Shown piece after piece: positions 44,385 through 53,316 of a DNA stretch of 64,000 nucleotides. Position numbers and translations under genes: made by a program. Position 1 is the stretch's first letter; every line of letters begins with the position of its first letter. The notes beneath the pieces are model-generated. The model ran no database searches, was not told where the DNA came from, and saw only the letters and a list, made by a program, of their open reading frames with translations. Origin of the DNA: Tepidisphaera sp. GTDB taxonomy: Bacteria > Planctomycetota > Phycisphaerae > Phycisphaerales > UBA1924. Location: positions 186,001-250,000 of the forward strand of contig WGNV01000001.1 in NCBI GenBank assembly GCA_016124375.1, in the 5' to 3' direction.

Positions 44385-45380
44385 TCACGCCGGGTTGACG
44401 CAGTTTTCAGCCTTGCCGGTGTTTTTCCACACGCTGACGAGGCGCACGGTTTCGTGGGCGATGGCGTTCTGGGATTGATCGGTGCTGGCGCCGATGTGGT
44501 GCGTGCAGTAGACCCCCGGGCCGAAGCGGGCTGTCTGGCTGTTCCACTCGCCCGCGGGCGTGGTCGGCGTGCCGGGCTGGGTTTCGTACACGTCGAGTCC
44601 GGCGCGGATTCCTTTGGTCTTGATCGCTTCCAGCATCGCGGCTTCGTTGATGACGCCGCCCCGGCTCGTGTTGATGATGTACGCCCCGGGCTTCATGCGG
44701 GCGAAGAACTCCGCCCCGATCAGCCCCTTGGTATCGGGCGCCAGCGGCAGGTGAAGCGTCACCGCGTCACTCTTCGACGCCAGCTCGTGCAACGCGGGCG
44801 TATCGACGCCCCCCCACTCGGCCCCCAGGTCCTTGGCGTGCTCGCGGGTGATCGAGCGTGACCAGACGATCACCCGCATGTCGAACGCGATCGCCCGCTT
44901 GACCACCGCACGACCGATCGCCCCCGCCCCCACCACGCCCAGCACCGAGCCCGCCAGGCCTTTGGCCTTGCTGCCGTATTCCTTCTTGTTCCAGGTGCCC
45001 GCCCGGGCGTCGATCGTCTGATCGGGAATTCGACGGTCGCACGCCAGCAGCAGGCCCATGGTCAGTTCCGCCACGGCGATCGCGTTCATGCCCGCGCAGT
45101 TGGCAACGCGAATGCCCGCGGCGGTCGCGGCGGGCACATCGATGTTGTCCACGCCTGCCCCGGCGCGGACGATGAGTTTGACGCCCGAGGCAGCCGCGGC
45201 TTCGACGCTGGCCTTGGGCACCTTGGTCGACCTCACCACCAGCACGCCGGGCTTGATGCGGGCCAGCCCCTCGGCCAGTTTGTCGGCGCCGACGTCCGGC
45301 TCGCTGACGACTTCGCAGCCGAGCTGCTTGAGGCCCTCGATGCCCGCCTTCTCGAACTTGTCCGCGATGTACACCTTCAT
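44385..45380 (-). CDS. D-3-phosphoglycerate dehydrogenase-like 2-hydroxyacid dehydrogenase
   Basis: A 331-residue NAD-dependent D-2-hydroxyacid dehydrogenase, closest in style to short SerA (no C-terminal ACT domain). Visible: RAGAGVDNIDV, the NAD site GVVGAGAIGRAVV, NTSRGGVINE with catalytic Arg, and THHIGAST with catalytic His. It would oxidise 3-phosphoglycerate in serine synthesis, but related substrates cannot be excluded. ACAGGAGCG precedes the ATG. Possibly transcribed together with the feo genes behind it, 98 bp on. Confidence 0.88.
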   Translation of the reverse strand: MKVYIADKFEKAGIEGLKQLGCEVVSEPDVGADKLAEGLARIKPGVLVVRSTKVPKASVEAAAASGVKLIVRAGAGVDNIDVPAATAAGIRVANCAGMNAIAVAELTMGLLLACDRRIPDQTIDARAGTWNKKEYGSKAKGLAGSVLGVVGAGAIGRAVVKRAIAFDMRVIVWSRSITREHAKDLGAEWGGVDTPALHELASKSDAVTLHLPLAPDTKGLIGAEFFARMKPGAYIINTSRGGVINEAAMLEAIKTKGIRAGLDVYETQPGTPTTPAGEWNSQTARFGPGVYCTHHIGASTDQSQNAIAHETVRLVSVWKNTGKAENCVNPA

Positions 45381-45472
45381 GACGCGCTCCTGTGTAGTTC
45401 ACTCGGGCACGCCCGCGGCTTCGCGTGCGTCCGAGCCGACGAACCACCAACTCTACGAGGCCTTCGCATGAT

Positions 45473-45501
45473 AAAAAAAAGACCCCCGCGCTGCGGGGGT
45501 C
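45473..45501 (-). terminator. Terminator of the first pseudopilin gene
   Basis: Stem GACCCCCGC / GCGGGGGTC, loop GCT; on the minus strand it is followed by eight T. Very strong. It isolates the pseudopilin gene at 45532 from the dehydrogenase. Confidence 0.9.
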
Positions 45502-45531
45502 AGAGTGAGTCAGTTGAGCCGCCGAAGTGGC

Positions 45532-46707
45532 TTACTGCCAACCGGTGGTCTTGAGCTCGGTGCCGCCGTAATCGACGCCGGCCAGACCGCCACGCGTCCA
45601 GCGGTAGAACCCGATGACGACGTCCGCGTTGCCGCCGCCGCCGTAGCTGCCCGGGAACCCGCCGTCGAGGGTCGGGGCCATTTCCCAGAACTCCGGCTCA
45701 TAGGTGAACTGCGTGAACGAGTTCTGCGCGCTCTTGGTCGAGGGGTTCCAGCCGTTGTTGGAGGTGGTGCCGTCAGGAATCGCGTTGGGGGCCTTGGGGC
45801 GACCGGTGATCTGCGTGCGTACCGAGTAGTCGCCGAAGAGCAGCGGGATCTTGGCCTGGGCCTGGGCGTAGTAGTAGAACCGCTTGCCCGAGTGGCGCGA
45901 GATCGAGTCCATCACGATCACCTTCTGTGATGGGAACTGCACCTCGCCGTACTTGCGGCGCCCGAGCTTGCCGTTGAGGCCCTCGGTGTCGTTGGGCGCG
46001 ACGTAGGTGCTGTAGAAGCGCTGGCTGGCGCCCTGGATCACGGTCGTGCCGCGATCAGGCGAGTAGGTCGCGGGAACGAACTCGTACGACGAGCTGTAAG
46101 GCCAGCGCTTGCCGTCTTCCGACGTTGCGGAGGCGGGCACCGGCGAGAGGGAGAGCGCGTCGTTGGAGCCGAACGCCTGCGGGTTGGTCTGCCAGAGCAG
46201 GCGGGGCTTGTCTTCCGGGCAGGCGCAGAGCTTGCAGGGGAGCGAAATGCCGAGGTAGTCGATGATGGGAAGGTGGGAGTAGAGCACGTGGGGAATCCAC
46301 GCGGTGGGCTGGGCGAACTCGACGCCGCGCCCGGCGCGGCGACGGATGATGTTCGTCGCCTGGGCAGCCGCGCCGGCGATGTCGTCCCCAGCAGAGAGGC
46401 CCTGGTACGCCGTGTCGCTCGAACCGGCGAAGGACGCGACGGTCGCGGGCGTCCAGGTGTAGGAGCAGATCTTGTCCTGGAAGTCCGCGGCATAGCTCGC
46501 GATGCCCGTGCCGTAGCTGTGCATGTTCGCCTGGCACACCGTCAGGCGACCGACCTGCCGGGCCTGGCCCAGGGCGGGCAGGAGGATGCCGATGAGCAGC
46601 GCGATGATGGCGATGACCACCAGCAGCTCGATCAGCGTAAACGCCGCGCGAACGCGTGAAACGCCAGCGCGTGCCGGCGCATACAAAAGGCCAAACTTCC
46701 GATCCAT
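45532..46707 (-). CDS. Type II secretion/pilin-like protein (prepilin signal), paralog A
   Basis: A 391-residue protein with a class III signal: basic leader to Ala22, then [18 protein letters not shown] with Glu27 as the +5 residue. The residue before the cut is Ala, not Gly. The globular part includes a [16 protein letters not shown] stretch and [14 protein letters not shown], ending in a Gly-rich [16 protein letters not shown]. It is paralogous to the gene at 47055. Likely a minor pseudopilin or exported surface protein assembled on a pilus-like machine. Start 46707 has GGAGG in front; an in-frame ATG at 46725 is less likely. Strong promoter at 46906, strong terminator at 45473, so it is transcribed alone. 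Confidence 0.85.
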   Translation of the reverse strand: MDRKFGLLYAPARAGVSRVRAAFTLIELLVVIAIIALLIGILLPALGQARQVGRLTVCQANMHSYGTGIASYAADFQDKICSYTWTPATVASFAGSSDTAYQGLSAGDDIAGAAAQATNIIRRRAGRGVEFAQPTAWIPHVLYSHLPIIDYLGISLPCKLCACPEDKPRLLWQTNPQAFGSNDALSLSPVPASATSEDGKRWPYSSSYEFVPATYSPDRGTTVIQGASQRFYSTYVAPNDTEGLNGKLGRRKYGEVQFPSQKVIVMDSISRHSGKRFYYYAQAQAKIPLLFGDYSVRTQITGRPKAPNAIPDGTTSNNGWNPSTKSAQNSFTQFTYEPEFWEMAPTLDGGFPGSYGGGGNADVVIGFYRWTRGGLAGVDYGGTELKTTGWQ

Positions 46708-47054
46708 GTTCGAACCTCCGTTCAATGACTCCGATTGCTACCCGCACGTCCCGGAGACACCCGGCAAGAGACACCACAATCTACCCGAAGCACGACGGGC
46801 CAGCGGGGAGAACCCCACGCCAGGCCCCGACGACTGGTCTTCCATATCCGAGCCTTCGCGCGGCGCAGTTGCACCTTTTACCGGCGCTGCTCGGAACCAA
46901 CCATGAGAATACCACAATCTTTCAGATTGCGTCAAGAGCGAACTCTCGGGAATATAGACCGATAAACGAGCCGTAATCAGTTTGGATAAAGTTCGGAAAG
47001 TCCGGTTTTCGTGCTCTTCCGCGGATTCAGGATCTTCAAATCCGCTGATTTTGG
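46708..47054. other. Promoter region of pseudopilin A
   Basis: About 350 bp, less GC-rich than the genome average. It contains the promoter at 46906-46935, a leader of about 190 nt, and at 47021-47045 a weak hairpin (GCGGATT/AATCCGC) that may end the transcript of pseudopilin B. Confidence 0.5.
46906..46935 (-). promoter_or_regulatory. Sigma-70-type promoter with palindromic spacer
   Basis: Minus strand: TTGACG (46935-46930), 18-bp spacer, TATTCT (46911-46906). The spacer contains a perfect inverted repeat CAATCT GAA AGATTG, well placed for an operator bound between -35 and -10. Confidence 0.65.
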
Positions 47055-48179
47055 TCAGTTCCAACCGACTGTTCTCACCTCTGAGCCCAGGAAATCGATC
47101 CCCTGCAGCCCGGCGCGGGTCCAGTGATAGAAGCCCACTTCGTCCTCAGCCGTGGACGGGCCAATCCCAGAACCGGGGAAGCCCCCCTGCAGCGTCGGGG
47201 CCTGCTCCCAGAGTTCGGGCGAGTAGGTGAAGAACGGAAGCACGCTGGTGCTGCTCTTTTGCGCGGGATTCCAGCCGTCGTTGGCGTCTTCCGACACCGT
47301 GTTCCGCTGGCCGGTGGTGCGGATCTGCACCGAGTAGTCAAAGAACAGCAGGGGCTGGCGGCACTGGGCCTGGGCGTAGAAGAACTGGCGCTTGCCGAAG
47401 TGCCGCCCGTTGTCATCGTGCACAAGCACCTTCTGCGAAGGGAAGAGCACGTCGCCGTGACGACGGCGACCCATGACGTTCGAAGCGCTCGGGGCGTAAT
47501 ACGACCGGTGCGTGCCGGCCGAGGTCACCGTCGGTCCCTTGTCGGGCGAGTAGGACGCGGGCACGAACTCGTACGACGAACTGAACGGCCACCGGCGGCT
47601 CACGCTGGAAGTTCCGCCCGAGTTTGACCCGGCCGGATATGGCCCCAGGCCCGCCACCCCGGGCGTGCCGAACAGTTCCGGGCCCTTCTGCCAGGCGTTG
47701 CGCGACTTGTCCTCGGGGCACACCACCATCTTCGAGGGCAGCACCGCGGCCAGATAGTCCTGCAGCACCAGGTGCGTGTAGAACGGGTGCGGAATCCACA
47801 GATCGATGAGCGGGAACGTGGTATCGCCGCGACGGCGGCGGATGATGTCCACGGCCTGGGACGCGGCCGCCGCCAAGTCGTCGCCCGTGCGGGCGTGGTT
47901 CACCAGATCCGGGAAGGTGAGCAGGCTTGCGCTCTGCGGCGTCACCGAGAAGGACACCAGCTTGTCCTGGTAGTCGGCGGTGTAGCTGGCCACGCCGGTG
48001 CCGAACTCGTGCAAGTTCGACTCGCAGATCGTGAGCCGCCCGACCTTGCGGGCCTCGCCCAGGCTGGGCAGGAGGAGGCCGATGAGCAGCGCGATGACAG
48101 CGATGACCACCAGCAGCTCAATCAGCGTGAATGCTCGACCCCGCCCAAACGCCCGCGCCGCGCCCGTGCTACGACCCAT
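47055..48179 (-). CDS. Type II secretion/pilin-like protein (prepilin signal), paralog B
   Basis: A 374-residue relative of the gene at 45532. Leader to Ala16, then [20 protein letters not shown] with Glu21 at +5. Shared blocks: [64 protein letters not shown]. The common length and end suggest a tandem duplication. Only one Cys remains of the CKLCAC cluster found in paralog A. Start 48179 follows GGGAGG. Divergent from the SurA-like lipoprotein gene. Confidence 0.85.
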   Translation of the reverse strand: MGRSTGAARAFGRGRAFTLIELLVVIAVIALLIGLLLPSLGEARKVGRLTICESNLHEFGTGVASYTADYQDKLVSFSVTPQSASLLTFPDLVNHARTGDDLAAAASQAVDIIRRRRGDTTFPLIDLWIPHPFYTHLVLQDYLAAVLPSKMVVCPEDKSRNAWQKGPELFGTPGVAGLGPYPAGSNSGGTSSVSRRWPFSSSYEFVPASYSPDKGPTVTSAGTHRSYYAPSASNVMGRRRHGDVLFPSQKVLVHDDNGRHFGKRQFFYAQAQCRQPLLFFDYSVQIRTTGQRNTVSEDANDGWNPAQKSSTSVLPFFTYSPELWEQAPTLQGGFPGSGIGPSTAEDEVGFYHWTRAGLQGIDFLGSEVRTVGWN

Positions 48180-48430
48180 GACAACGCCTCCCGGGATCCG
48201 CAGCAGGGCGCATCGCCCGCGCTCGCGGAAAACCACCGACGCTACCAAAGACCCTTCGCTTGCGTACGACAACGACCTGCAGAAAGGACCGACCCCGACA
48301 CGACCTCGCATTCGGCTCTAGACTGTCTCCACGCCCGGTCGCGGCCGACAGAAAGCCGCGAGAGTCAAGATACCAGACACGGGCCCCGCGTCCAACTCAA
48401 AATAAGCAACTGCCCTCGCGATTTCGCGCC

Positions 48431-49468
48431 ATGAAACACAACACTCGGATTTTGCTGGGTTTGAGCATCACCCTTTTTCTGGGGGCGTGTGATTCCGCGC
48501 CTTCGGGTCCCGCCCGGCACGTCCCGCCCAGAGAGGGGGGCGGGCCGGTCGCCGCCCGTTCCGACGCCCCGGAAACGGCATCCCGGGGGGACTCTTCGGA
48601 GGTACCCGGGGCAACGTCGCGCACGGCGGCCATTGTCAATGGCGAGCGGGTGAGTGTCGACCGACTGTTTTCCTACGCGGGCGAAGCCGCGGGAAGCGTG
48701 GCGCTGGAGGAAGCGGCGCTGGACGTGCTGCTCGATCAGGAAATGGCCCGGCAGGGCGTGGTGCTTCCGCCCGACGGCGCCCAGGCGGAACTACGGGCGC
48801 TGGTGCAGTCGATCACGAATGAAGGGGACATCACGGGGGATCAGGCGGGGGTGGTGCTGGAGCGATTGAAGCGCGGCCGGGGACTTGGACCGGCGCGTTT
48901 TCAGGCGCTGCTGACCCGCAACGCCAAGCTGCGGGCGCTGGTGTCGCCGCAGGTGACGCTGAGCCCGCAGGATCTGTCGACGGCGATGGAGCTGGAGTTT
49001 GGGCCCAAGGTGAAAGCACGCCTGCTGACGGTGCCGACGCGCGAGCTGGCATCGGACATGCGCACTCGGATGACGGCGGATGCCGCGGACCCGCTGACGA
49101 CGTTTGCAAGGCTCGCGACGCTCTACAGCACCGACCCTTCGGGCCCCTCGGGAGGTGTGGTGGAGCCTCTGAGCGCCGCCGACATTTCGCTGCCCCCCGC
49201 GCTGCGCCAGGCGATCGCCGATCCCCCGTTGGGCCTGCTGCCCGAAGCCGTCGCCACGCCCCGGGGATTCACGCTGGTCTACGTGGAAGAGAAGATCCCC
49301 GCCCGGCCCGCGCCGACGGACGAGGAGAGGCAGAAGGTGGAGGCCAAGGCCCGGCGGCGGCTGGAACGCCTGGCGATGGATCGGCTGGCGCGGCAACTCA
49401 TCGACCAGGCCAAAATCACCGTGCTCGATGACGGCGTGAGGTGGAGCTGGGAGACCAGGCCCAAGTAG
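48431..49468 (+). CDS. SurA/PpiC-like peptidyl-prolyl isomerase lipoprotein
   Basis: A 345-residue lipoprotein: lipobox LGAC with Cys20. The order is SurA-like: an N-terminal helical chaperone part (TAAIVNGERVSVDRLFSYA, then LEEAALDVLLDQEMARQG), a parvulin-like region with KARLLTVPTRELASDM ... DPSGPSGGVVEPL ... GFTLVYVEEK, and a C-terminal helix. It should help fold outer-envelope proteins; activity of the isomerase part is not assured. No strong ribosome site precedes 48431, but the lipobox fixes the start. Confidence 0.8.
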   Translation: MKHNTRILLGLSITLFLGACDSAPSGPARHVPPREGGGPVAARSDAPETASRGDSSEVPGATSRTAAIVNGERVSVDRLFSYAGEAAGSVALEEAALDVLLDQEMARQGVVLPPDGAQAELRALVQSITNEGDITGDQAGVVLERLKRGRGLGPARFQALLTRNAKLRALVSPQVTLSPQDLSTAMELEFGPKVKARLLTVPTRELASDMRTRMTADAADPLTTFARLATLYSTDPSGPSGGVVEPLSAADISLPPALRQAIADPPLGLLPEAVATPRGFTLVYVEEKIPARPAPTDEERQKVEAKARRRLERLAMDRLARQLIDQAKITVLDDGVRWSWETRPK

Positions 49469-49505
49469 ACGTTGCTGACGGTGACGCCGGAACTGAGGCT
49501 TGGCG

Positions 49506-49565
49506 AAGGTCCGGGTGACTCGGGCGATGTACCCGGACCTTGGTGGGCTCAGGTCCGGCGTCTGG
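49506..49565. repeat. AGGTCCGG palindromic element, intergenic copy
   Basis: AAGGTCCGGGT and its exact complement ACCCGGACCTT (49506-49516 and 49531-49541) form an 11-bp stem; a further AGGTCCGG at 49551 can pair with the same CCGGACCT. It ends TCCGGCGTCTGG, as inside feoB. It follows the SurA-like gene and could also weaken read-through. Confidence 0.75.
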
Positions 49566-49597
49566 GGTCTGCACGCGCTCCCACCTACGCTCCTCGC

Positions 49598-50251
49598 GTG
49601 ATCCTGCTCATCGACAACTACGACAGTTTTACGTGGAACCTGGTGCAGCGCCTGGGCGAGATCGATCGGTCGCTGCAGGTCGGGCGCGACTTGCTGGTCA
49701 TCCGCAACGACGAGATCAACGCCCGCGAGGCGATGGCGCTGAACGGGGGCAAGGGGCCGAGCCGCGTGATCATCTCGCCCGGCCCGTGTACTCCGAAAGA
49801 AGCCGGGTGCTCGGCGGAGATCATCGGGGCGTTCGCCGGCAAAGTGCCCGTGCTGGGCGTGTGCCTGGGGCACCAGACCATGGCCGACATGGAGGGGATG
49901 ACGGTGACGCGCCACGTCGTGCCCATGCACGGCAAGACCAGCATGATCCACCACGACGGGCGGGGCATCTTCGCCGGGCTCTCCAATCCGTTTGAGGCGA
50001 CGCGTTACCACTCGCTGGTGGTGCTGCCCGAGACGATTCCGGCCGTGGTGCCGGGCAAGGACGGGTATGAAGTCTCGGCGTGGGCCGAAGAGACCGACGA
50101 AGCGACGGGCAAGCCGCGACGGGTGGTCATGGGTCTGCGGCGGGTGTGGGCGGGCGCGGGCAAGAAGCCCTTGGAAGGCGTGCAGTTTCACCCGGAGAGT
50201 TTTTTGACGCTCGAGGGCCCAAAGTTGCTGGAGAACTTCTTGCGGATGTGA
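49598..50251 (+). CDS. pabA: Glutamine amidotransferase of anthranilate/aminodeoxychorismate synthase
   Basis: A 217-residue class I amidotransferase that releases ammonia from glutamine for the chorismate-using partner (TrpE or PabB). ILLIDNYDSFTWNL is the conserved start, SPGPCTPKEAG follows, the nucleophile is Cys89 in GVCLGHQTMA, and His198/Glu200 in FHPES complete the triad. It cannot be told whether it serves tryptophan, folate or both. Start is GTG at 49598, directly before ILLIDNY; the frame runs open upstream through the palindromic element. There is no trpE/pabB neighbour. Confidence 0.92.
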   Translation: MILLIDNYDSFTWNLVQRLGEIDRSLQVGRDLLVIRNDEINAREAMALNGGKGPSRVIISPGPCTPKEAGCSAEIIGAFAGKVPVLGVCLGHQTMADMEGMTVTRHVVPMHGKTSMIHHDGRGIFAGLSNPFEATRYHSLVVLPETIPAVVPGKDGYEVSAWAEETDEATGKPRRVVMGLRRVWAGAGKKPLEGVQFHPESFLTLEGPKLLENFLRM

Positions 50252-50275
50252 ATGGCAAGCACGTCTGTCCGGAAC

Positions 50276-50327
50276 TTCGTCTCTTCGTCTCTTCGTCTCT
50301 TCGGAACTCCGGAACTCCGGAACTTCC
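50276..50327. repeat. Octamer arrays between convergent genes
   Basis: Three exact copies of TTCGTCTC (50276-50299), then two exact copies plus a variant of GGAACTCC (50303-50327). They fill the gap between the stops at 50251 and 50330. Confidence 0.85.
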
Positions 50328-50329
50328 CA

Positions 50330-50956
50330 CTAATACGTCATCAGCACCGTTTGCCCCTGCGTCTTCGCCTCGCCGATGATCGACAGGATGTACCCCGCGA
50401 CATCCGCCCGCGAGATCTTGGTCGCGGTGACGCCCTTCAAGTCAGTCAGCGTGCGGAACTTGCCGGTCTTCGGGCCGTTGGTGAGCTGGGCGGGGCGGAC
50501 GATGGTCCACGCGAGGCCGCTGGCGCGAACGACCTCTTCCTGCCGCGTCTTGTCTTTGTAGATCTCATTCAAGAGCAGGGGCTGGATGATCTTGTCGTAG
50601 ACGAAGCCGCCGTGGCCTTTGCTGTCGCCCGCGCCGATGCCCGTGACGCACACCAGGCGCTTCACGCCCGCCTGCTTCATGGCCTCGACGAGGTTTCGCG
50701 TGCCCTGGGAGAGCAGCGTCGTGGGCTGGCGGCTCAGCTTCGACCCCAGCACGCTCGCCACCGCGTCACTCCCCGCCAGCGCGGGGCCCAGGGTTTCGGG
50801 CTTCATCACGTCGCCCTTGACGACGCGGACCTGGGGCGGCAGCCCGGCCTCTTCCGGACGTCTGGCGATGGCCGTGACTTCGTACCCTGCGTCCAACGCC
50901 TGCCTGACCAGTTCACGCCCCGCCGGGCCGGTGGCCCCCACGATGACCAGTTTCAT
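50330..50956 (-). CDS. NAD(P)-binding atypical SDR / NmrA-like protein
   Basis: A 208-residue Rossmann protein: KLVIVGATGPAGRELV at the start (G7-A-T-G10-P-A-G13), ARRPEE at the second strand, and GDVMKPETLGPAL. VKRLVCVTGIGAG and LAWTIVRPAQLTN are typical of the NAD(P)H-binding atypical SDR group. Catalytic Tyr-x3-Lys is not evident (a YDK occurs), so redox sensing or flavin reductase-like roles are possible. ATG 50956 fits the Rossmann start. Divergent from a MarR gene, which probably controls it. Confidence 0.85.
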   Translation of the reverse strand: MKLVIVGATGPAGRELVRQALDAGYEVTAIARRPEEAGLPPQVRVVKGDVMKPETLGPALAGSDAVASVLGSKLSRQPTTLLSQGTRNLVEAMKQAGVKRLVCVTGIGAGDSKGHGGFVYDKIIQPLLLNEIYKDKTRQEEVVRASGLAWTIVRPAQLTNGPKTGKFRTLTDLKGVTATKISRADVAGYILSIIGEAKTQGQTVLMTY

Positions 50957-51026
50957 TCGAGTGCTCCGCGCGCCGGGCGTGCCCGCCCAGGCGGATATGC
51001 TGCTCCCGCGGGCCGTGCCGCGAGTA

Positions 51027-51053
51027 GTTGATGCTGTCAATGATATGGTCAAC
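51027..51053. promoter_or_regulatory. Candidate MarR operator in the divergent promoter
   Basis: TTGA-TGCTG-TCAA (51028-51040), with a further GTCAAC at 51048; GTTGA at 51027 pairs with it across 16 bp. It lies just before and over the marR start codon and about 70 bp from the divergent NAD(P)-binding gene, as expected for autoregulation. Confidence 0.4.
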
Positions 51054-51569
51054 AAACGCCAAACTCCAGCCGTAAACCGGCGCCAGAAGCCCGCGCCCCT
51101 CCCCAAGGCCGGGGAAGCGCCCGCCCGTGCCGCCCCACAGGCCAGCTTCGGCTACTGGCTCTTTCAGGTGCACCGGCGCATGCACGCCATCTTTCTCGAG
51201 CGGCTCGCCCCGCTGGGCGTCACCGGTGCCCAGTGGGCCCTGCTGGCGTGGCTCGAGGCCGGGCCGAAATCGCCCGCGGCCATCGCCTCGCGTCTTGGCG
51301 TTGACCGTGCCGCCGTGTCGCGGCTCATCGACCAGCTCGAATCGCAGGGCCTGGTCTCCCGCCAGCCCGGGCCGCGAGATCGGCGTGTCGTCCTGATCTC
51401 GCTCACCCGCCAGGGTCTTGTGCTGCTCCCGAAGCTCAAGCAGGTGTCGGCGGAGACCAATCGCGAGTTTCTGAGCCTGATCGAGCCATCGCAGGCCGCC
51501 CAGTTGCTCGCGCTCATCCGCCTGCTGGGCGAGCGAATCGAAAACTCCGAACCCCCGGTCACGGGCTGA
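51045..51569 (+). CDS. MarR-family transcriptional regulator
   Basis: A 174-residue winged-helix regulator. A basic N-terminal extension (about 35 residues) precedes FGYWLFQVHRRMHAIFLERLAPLGVTGAQWALL, the helix-turn-helix SPAAIASRLGVDRAAVSRLIDQLE, the wing QPGPRDRRVVLISLT, and dimer helices. Its likely target is the divergent SDR-like gene and itself. No ligand can be named; no redox Cys is present in the MarR core. The start at 51045 is the first clear ATG in frame. Confidence 0.9.
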   Translation: MVNKRQTPAVNRRQKPAPLPKAGEAPARAAPQASFGYWLFQVHRRMHAIFLERLAPLGVTGAQWALLAWLEAGPKSPAAIASRLGVDRAAVSRLIDQLESQGLVSRQPGPRDRRVVLISLTRQGLVLLPKLKQVSAETNREFLSLIEPSQAAQLLALIRLLGERIENSEPPVTG

Positions 51570-51624
51570 CCCGCTCCGCCACGCCCTCCCGCGACTCGCG
51601 ACGGCCGGTCTACCCTCACTTCTC

Positions 51625-53268
51625 ATGTCTACCACGCCCGAAAAGCCCAAGACATCCGTCAAGGAAACCGTCACGCAGATCGCCATCGCCTTCGCGATGG
51701 CCTTTGTCTTCCGGGGCTTTGTGATCGAGGCGTTCCTGATCCCCACCGGCTCGATGGCCCCGACCCTGAACGGCGCGCACATCCGCATGCAGAGCCCGCA
51801 GACGGGCTACCGGTGGAACATGAACCCTCGCGACATGGGCCCGGGGGCCGAGCCTCTGCCCATCCAGGGCGGGGCCAGCACGCCCGGCTATTCGCAGATC
51901 TCCCCGCTGAAGTTCAAGGACCCCATGACGGGTGAAGAAATCACCCGCAGCGCCGTGCCGCTGTCGTGGGGCGATCGCATCTTCGTGATGAAGTACCTCT
52001 ATTCCATCTACGACCCCTCGCGCTACGACGTGATCGTGTTCAGGAGCCCGCTGGATCCATCGATCAACCTGATCAAGCGCCTGGTGGGCCTGCCCGGGGA
52101 GGAGATCGCGCTGATCGATGGCGACGTCTTCGCCCGCAAAGCCGGCCCCGACGACGCCAAGAGCCCCAACTCGTGGATGCTGCCCGGCTGGATCTGCCAG
52201 CGCAAGCCCGAGCGGGCCCAGCGGGCGATGTGGCAGCTGGTCTTTGACAGCCGCTATACCCCGTTGAACCCCATGCGCAACGGCAGCCGCTGGTTCGAAT
52301 CCCCCTGGGTGGGCAGCGGCGACGAGGCCAGGTCCTGGCAGATCGAAGACACGCCCAACTACCGCTACACCGGCAAGGGCCCGGCCTCGCTGACCTGGAA
52401 CTCGTTGCGCAACCCGATCCGCGACTACTACGCCTACGACGAGACCGCCCCCGGCACGCCCAACGCCGCGTTCCCGGTATCGGACATCCGCCTCTCCACC
52501 GGCGTCCGCCCCGACAGCGCCGCCATCTCCGTAAGCGCCGTCGTCGAGACCCGCGGGCACGAGTTCCGCGCCGACATCACCGGCGCCAAGGTCACCCTGC
52601 GCATGCGCAAGGCCCCGGCCACGGGCGAGCCGGGCGGCCCCTGGACCACCCTGGGCAACGGCACCCTGCCCGAACCCTTGACCCCCGGCAAGGTGACCAA
52701 CCTCGACTTCTGGCACGTCGATCAATCACTCTCGCTGTACTGCGAAGACACCCTCGTCGCCCACGGCGAGTACAACTGGACCCCCGAAGAACGCATCGCC
52801 AACACCTTCGGCCTCACCATGTCCCAGGTCGCGGCCGACCCCTCCTGCTTCCTGCCCAATGTCGCCCGCTACCCCTCGCCCCAGGCCCGCTTCGAGTTCT
52901 CCGGGGGCGGCTTCACGCTCTATCGCACCGCCCTCTCCCGCGACATTCACTACCAGGCCGCCCTCTACCACGGCGACGCCACCCACCCGCACTCGTTGAA
53001 CGGCCAAGCCGCCCGCGGCACGCACCCCAGCTCGCCCTGCTTCCTCACCTCCAGCCAGTTCTTCGTCTGCGGCGACAACAGCCCGCTCAGCTACGACGCC
53101 CGCCTCTGGGACGCCCCCAGCCCCTACGTCGCCCCGCTCGACCCCGCCACCGGCGTCGTCAACCGCGACCTGCTCATCGGCAAGGCCTTCTTCGTCTACT
53201 TCCCCGCCCCCTACCGCCGCTTCGGCCTGCCCGTGCCCGACTTCGGCGACATGCGATTCATCTGGTAA
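51625..53268 (+). CDS. lepB: Signal peptidase I with large insertion
   Basis: A 547-residue inner-membrane peptidase that removes signal peptides. One TM helix (about 15-37) is followed by box B PTGSMAPTL with catalytic Ser43, box D LIKRLVGLPGEE with Lys151, and box E CGDNSPLSYDARLW at about 482. Between Lys151 and box E there are about 330 residues, against roughly 125 in E. coli LepB, including a lectin/laminin-like beta domain (FRADITGAKVTLRMRK ... NLDFWHVDQSLSLYCED). It is also extended between boxes B and D. Function of the inserts is unknown; substrate choice or surface binding is possible. Confidence 0.9.
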   Translation: MSTTPEKPKTSVKETVTQIAIAFAMAFVFRGFVIEAFLIPTGSMAPTLNGAHIRMQSPQTGYRWNMNPRDMGPGAEPLPIQGGASTPGYSQISPLKFKDPMTGEEITRSAVPLSWGDRIFVMKYLYSIYDPSRYDVIVFRSPLDPSINLIKRLVGLPGEEIALIDGDVFARKAGPDDAKSPNSWMLPGWICQRKPERAQRAMWQLVFDSRYTPLNPMRNGSRWFESPWVGSGDEARSWQIEDTPNYRYTGKGPASLTWNSLRNPIRDYYAYDETAPGTPNAAFPVSDIRLSTGVRPDSAAISVSAVVETRGHEFRADITGAKVTLRMRKAPATGEPGGPWTTLGNGTLPEPLTPGKVTNLDFWHVDQSLSLYCEDTLVAHGEYNWTPEERIANTFGLTMSQVAADPSCFLPNVARYPSPQARFEFSGGGFTLYRTALSRDIHYQAALYHGDATHPHSLNGQAARGTHPSSPCFLTSSQFFVCGDNSPLSYDARLWDAPSPYVAPLDPATGVVNRDLLIGKAFFVYFPAPYRRFGLPVPDFGDMRFIW

Positions 53269-53316
53269 CCCGCGGCACGCCCGCGTCCGCTTGCCGCCTC
53301 GGCGCTTCCCGGCAAT

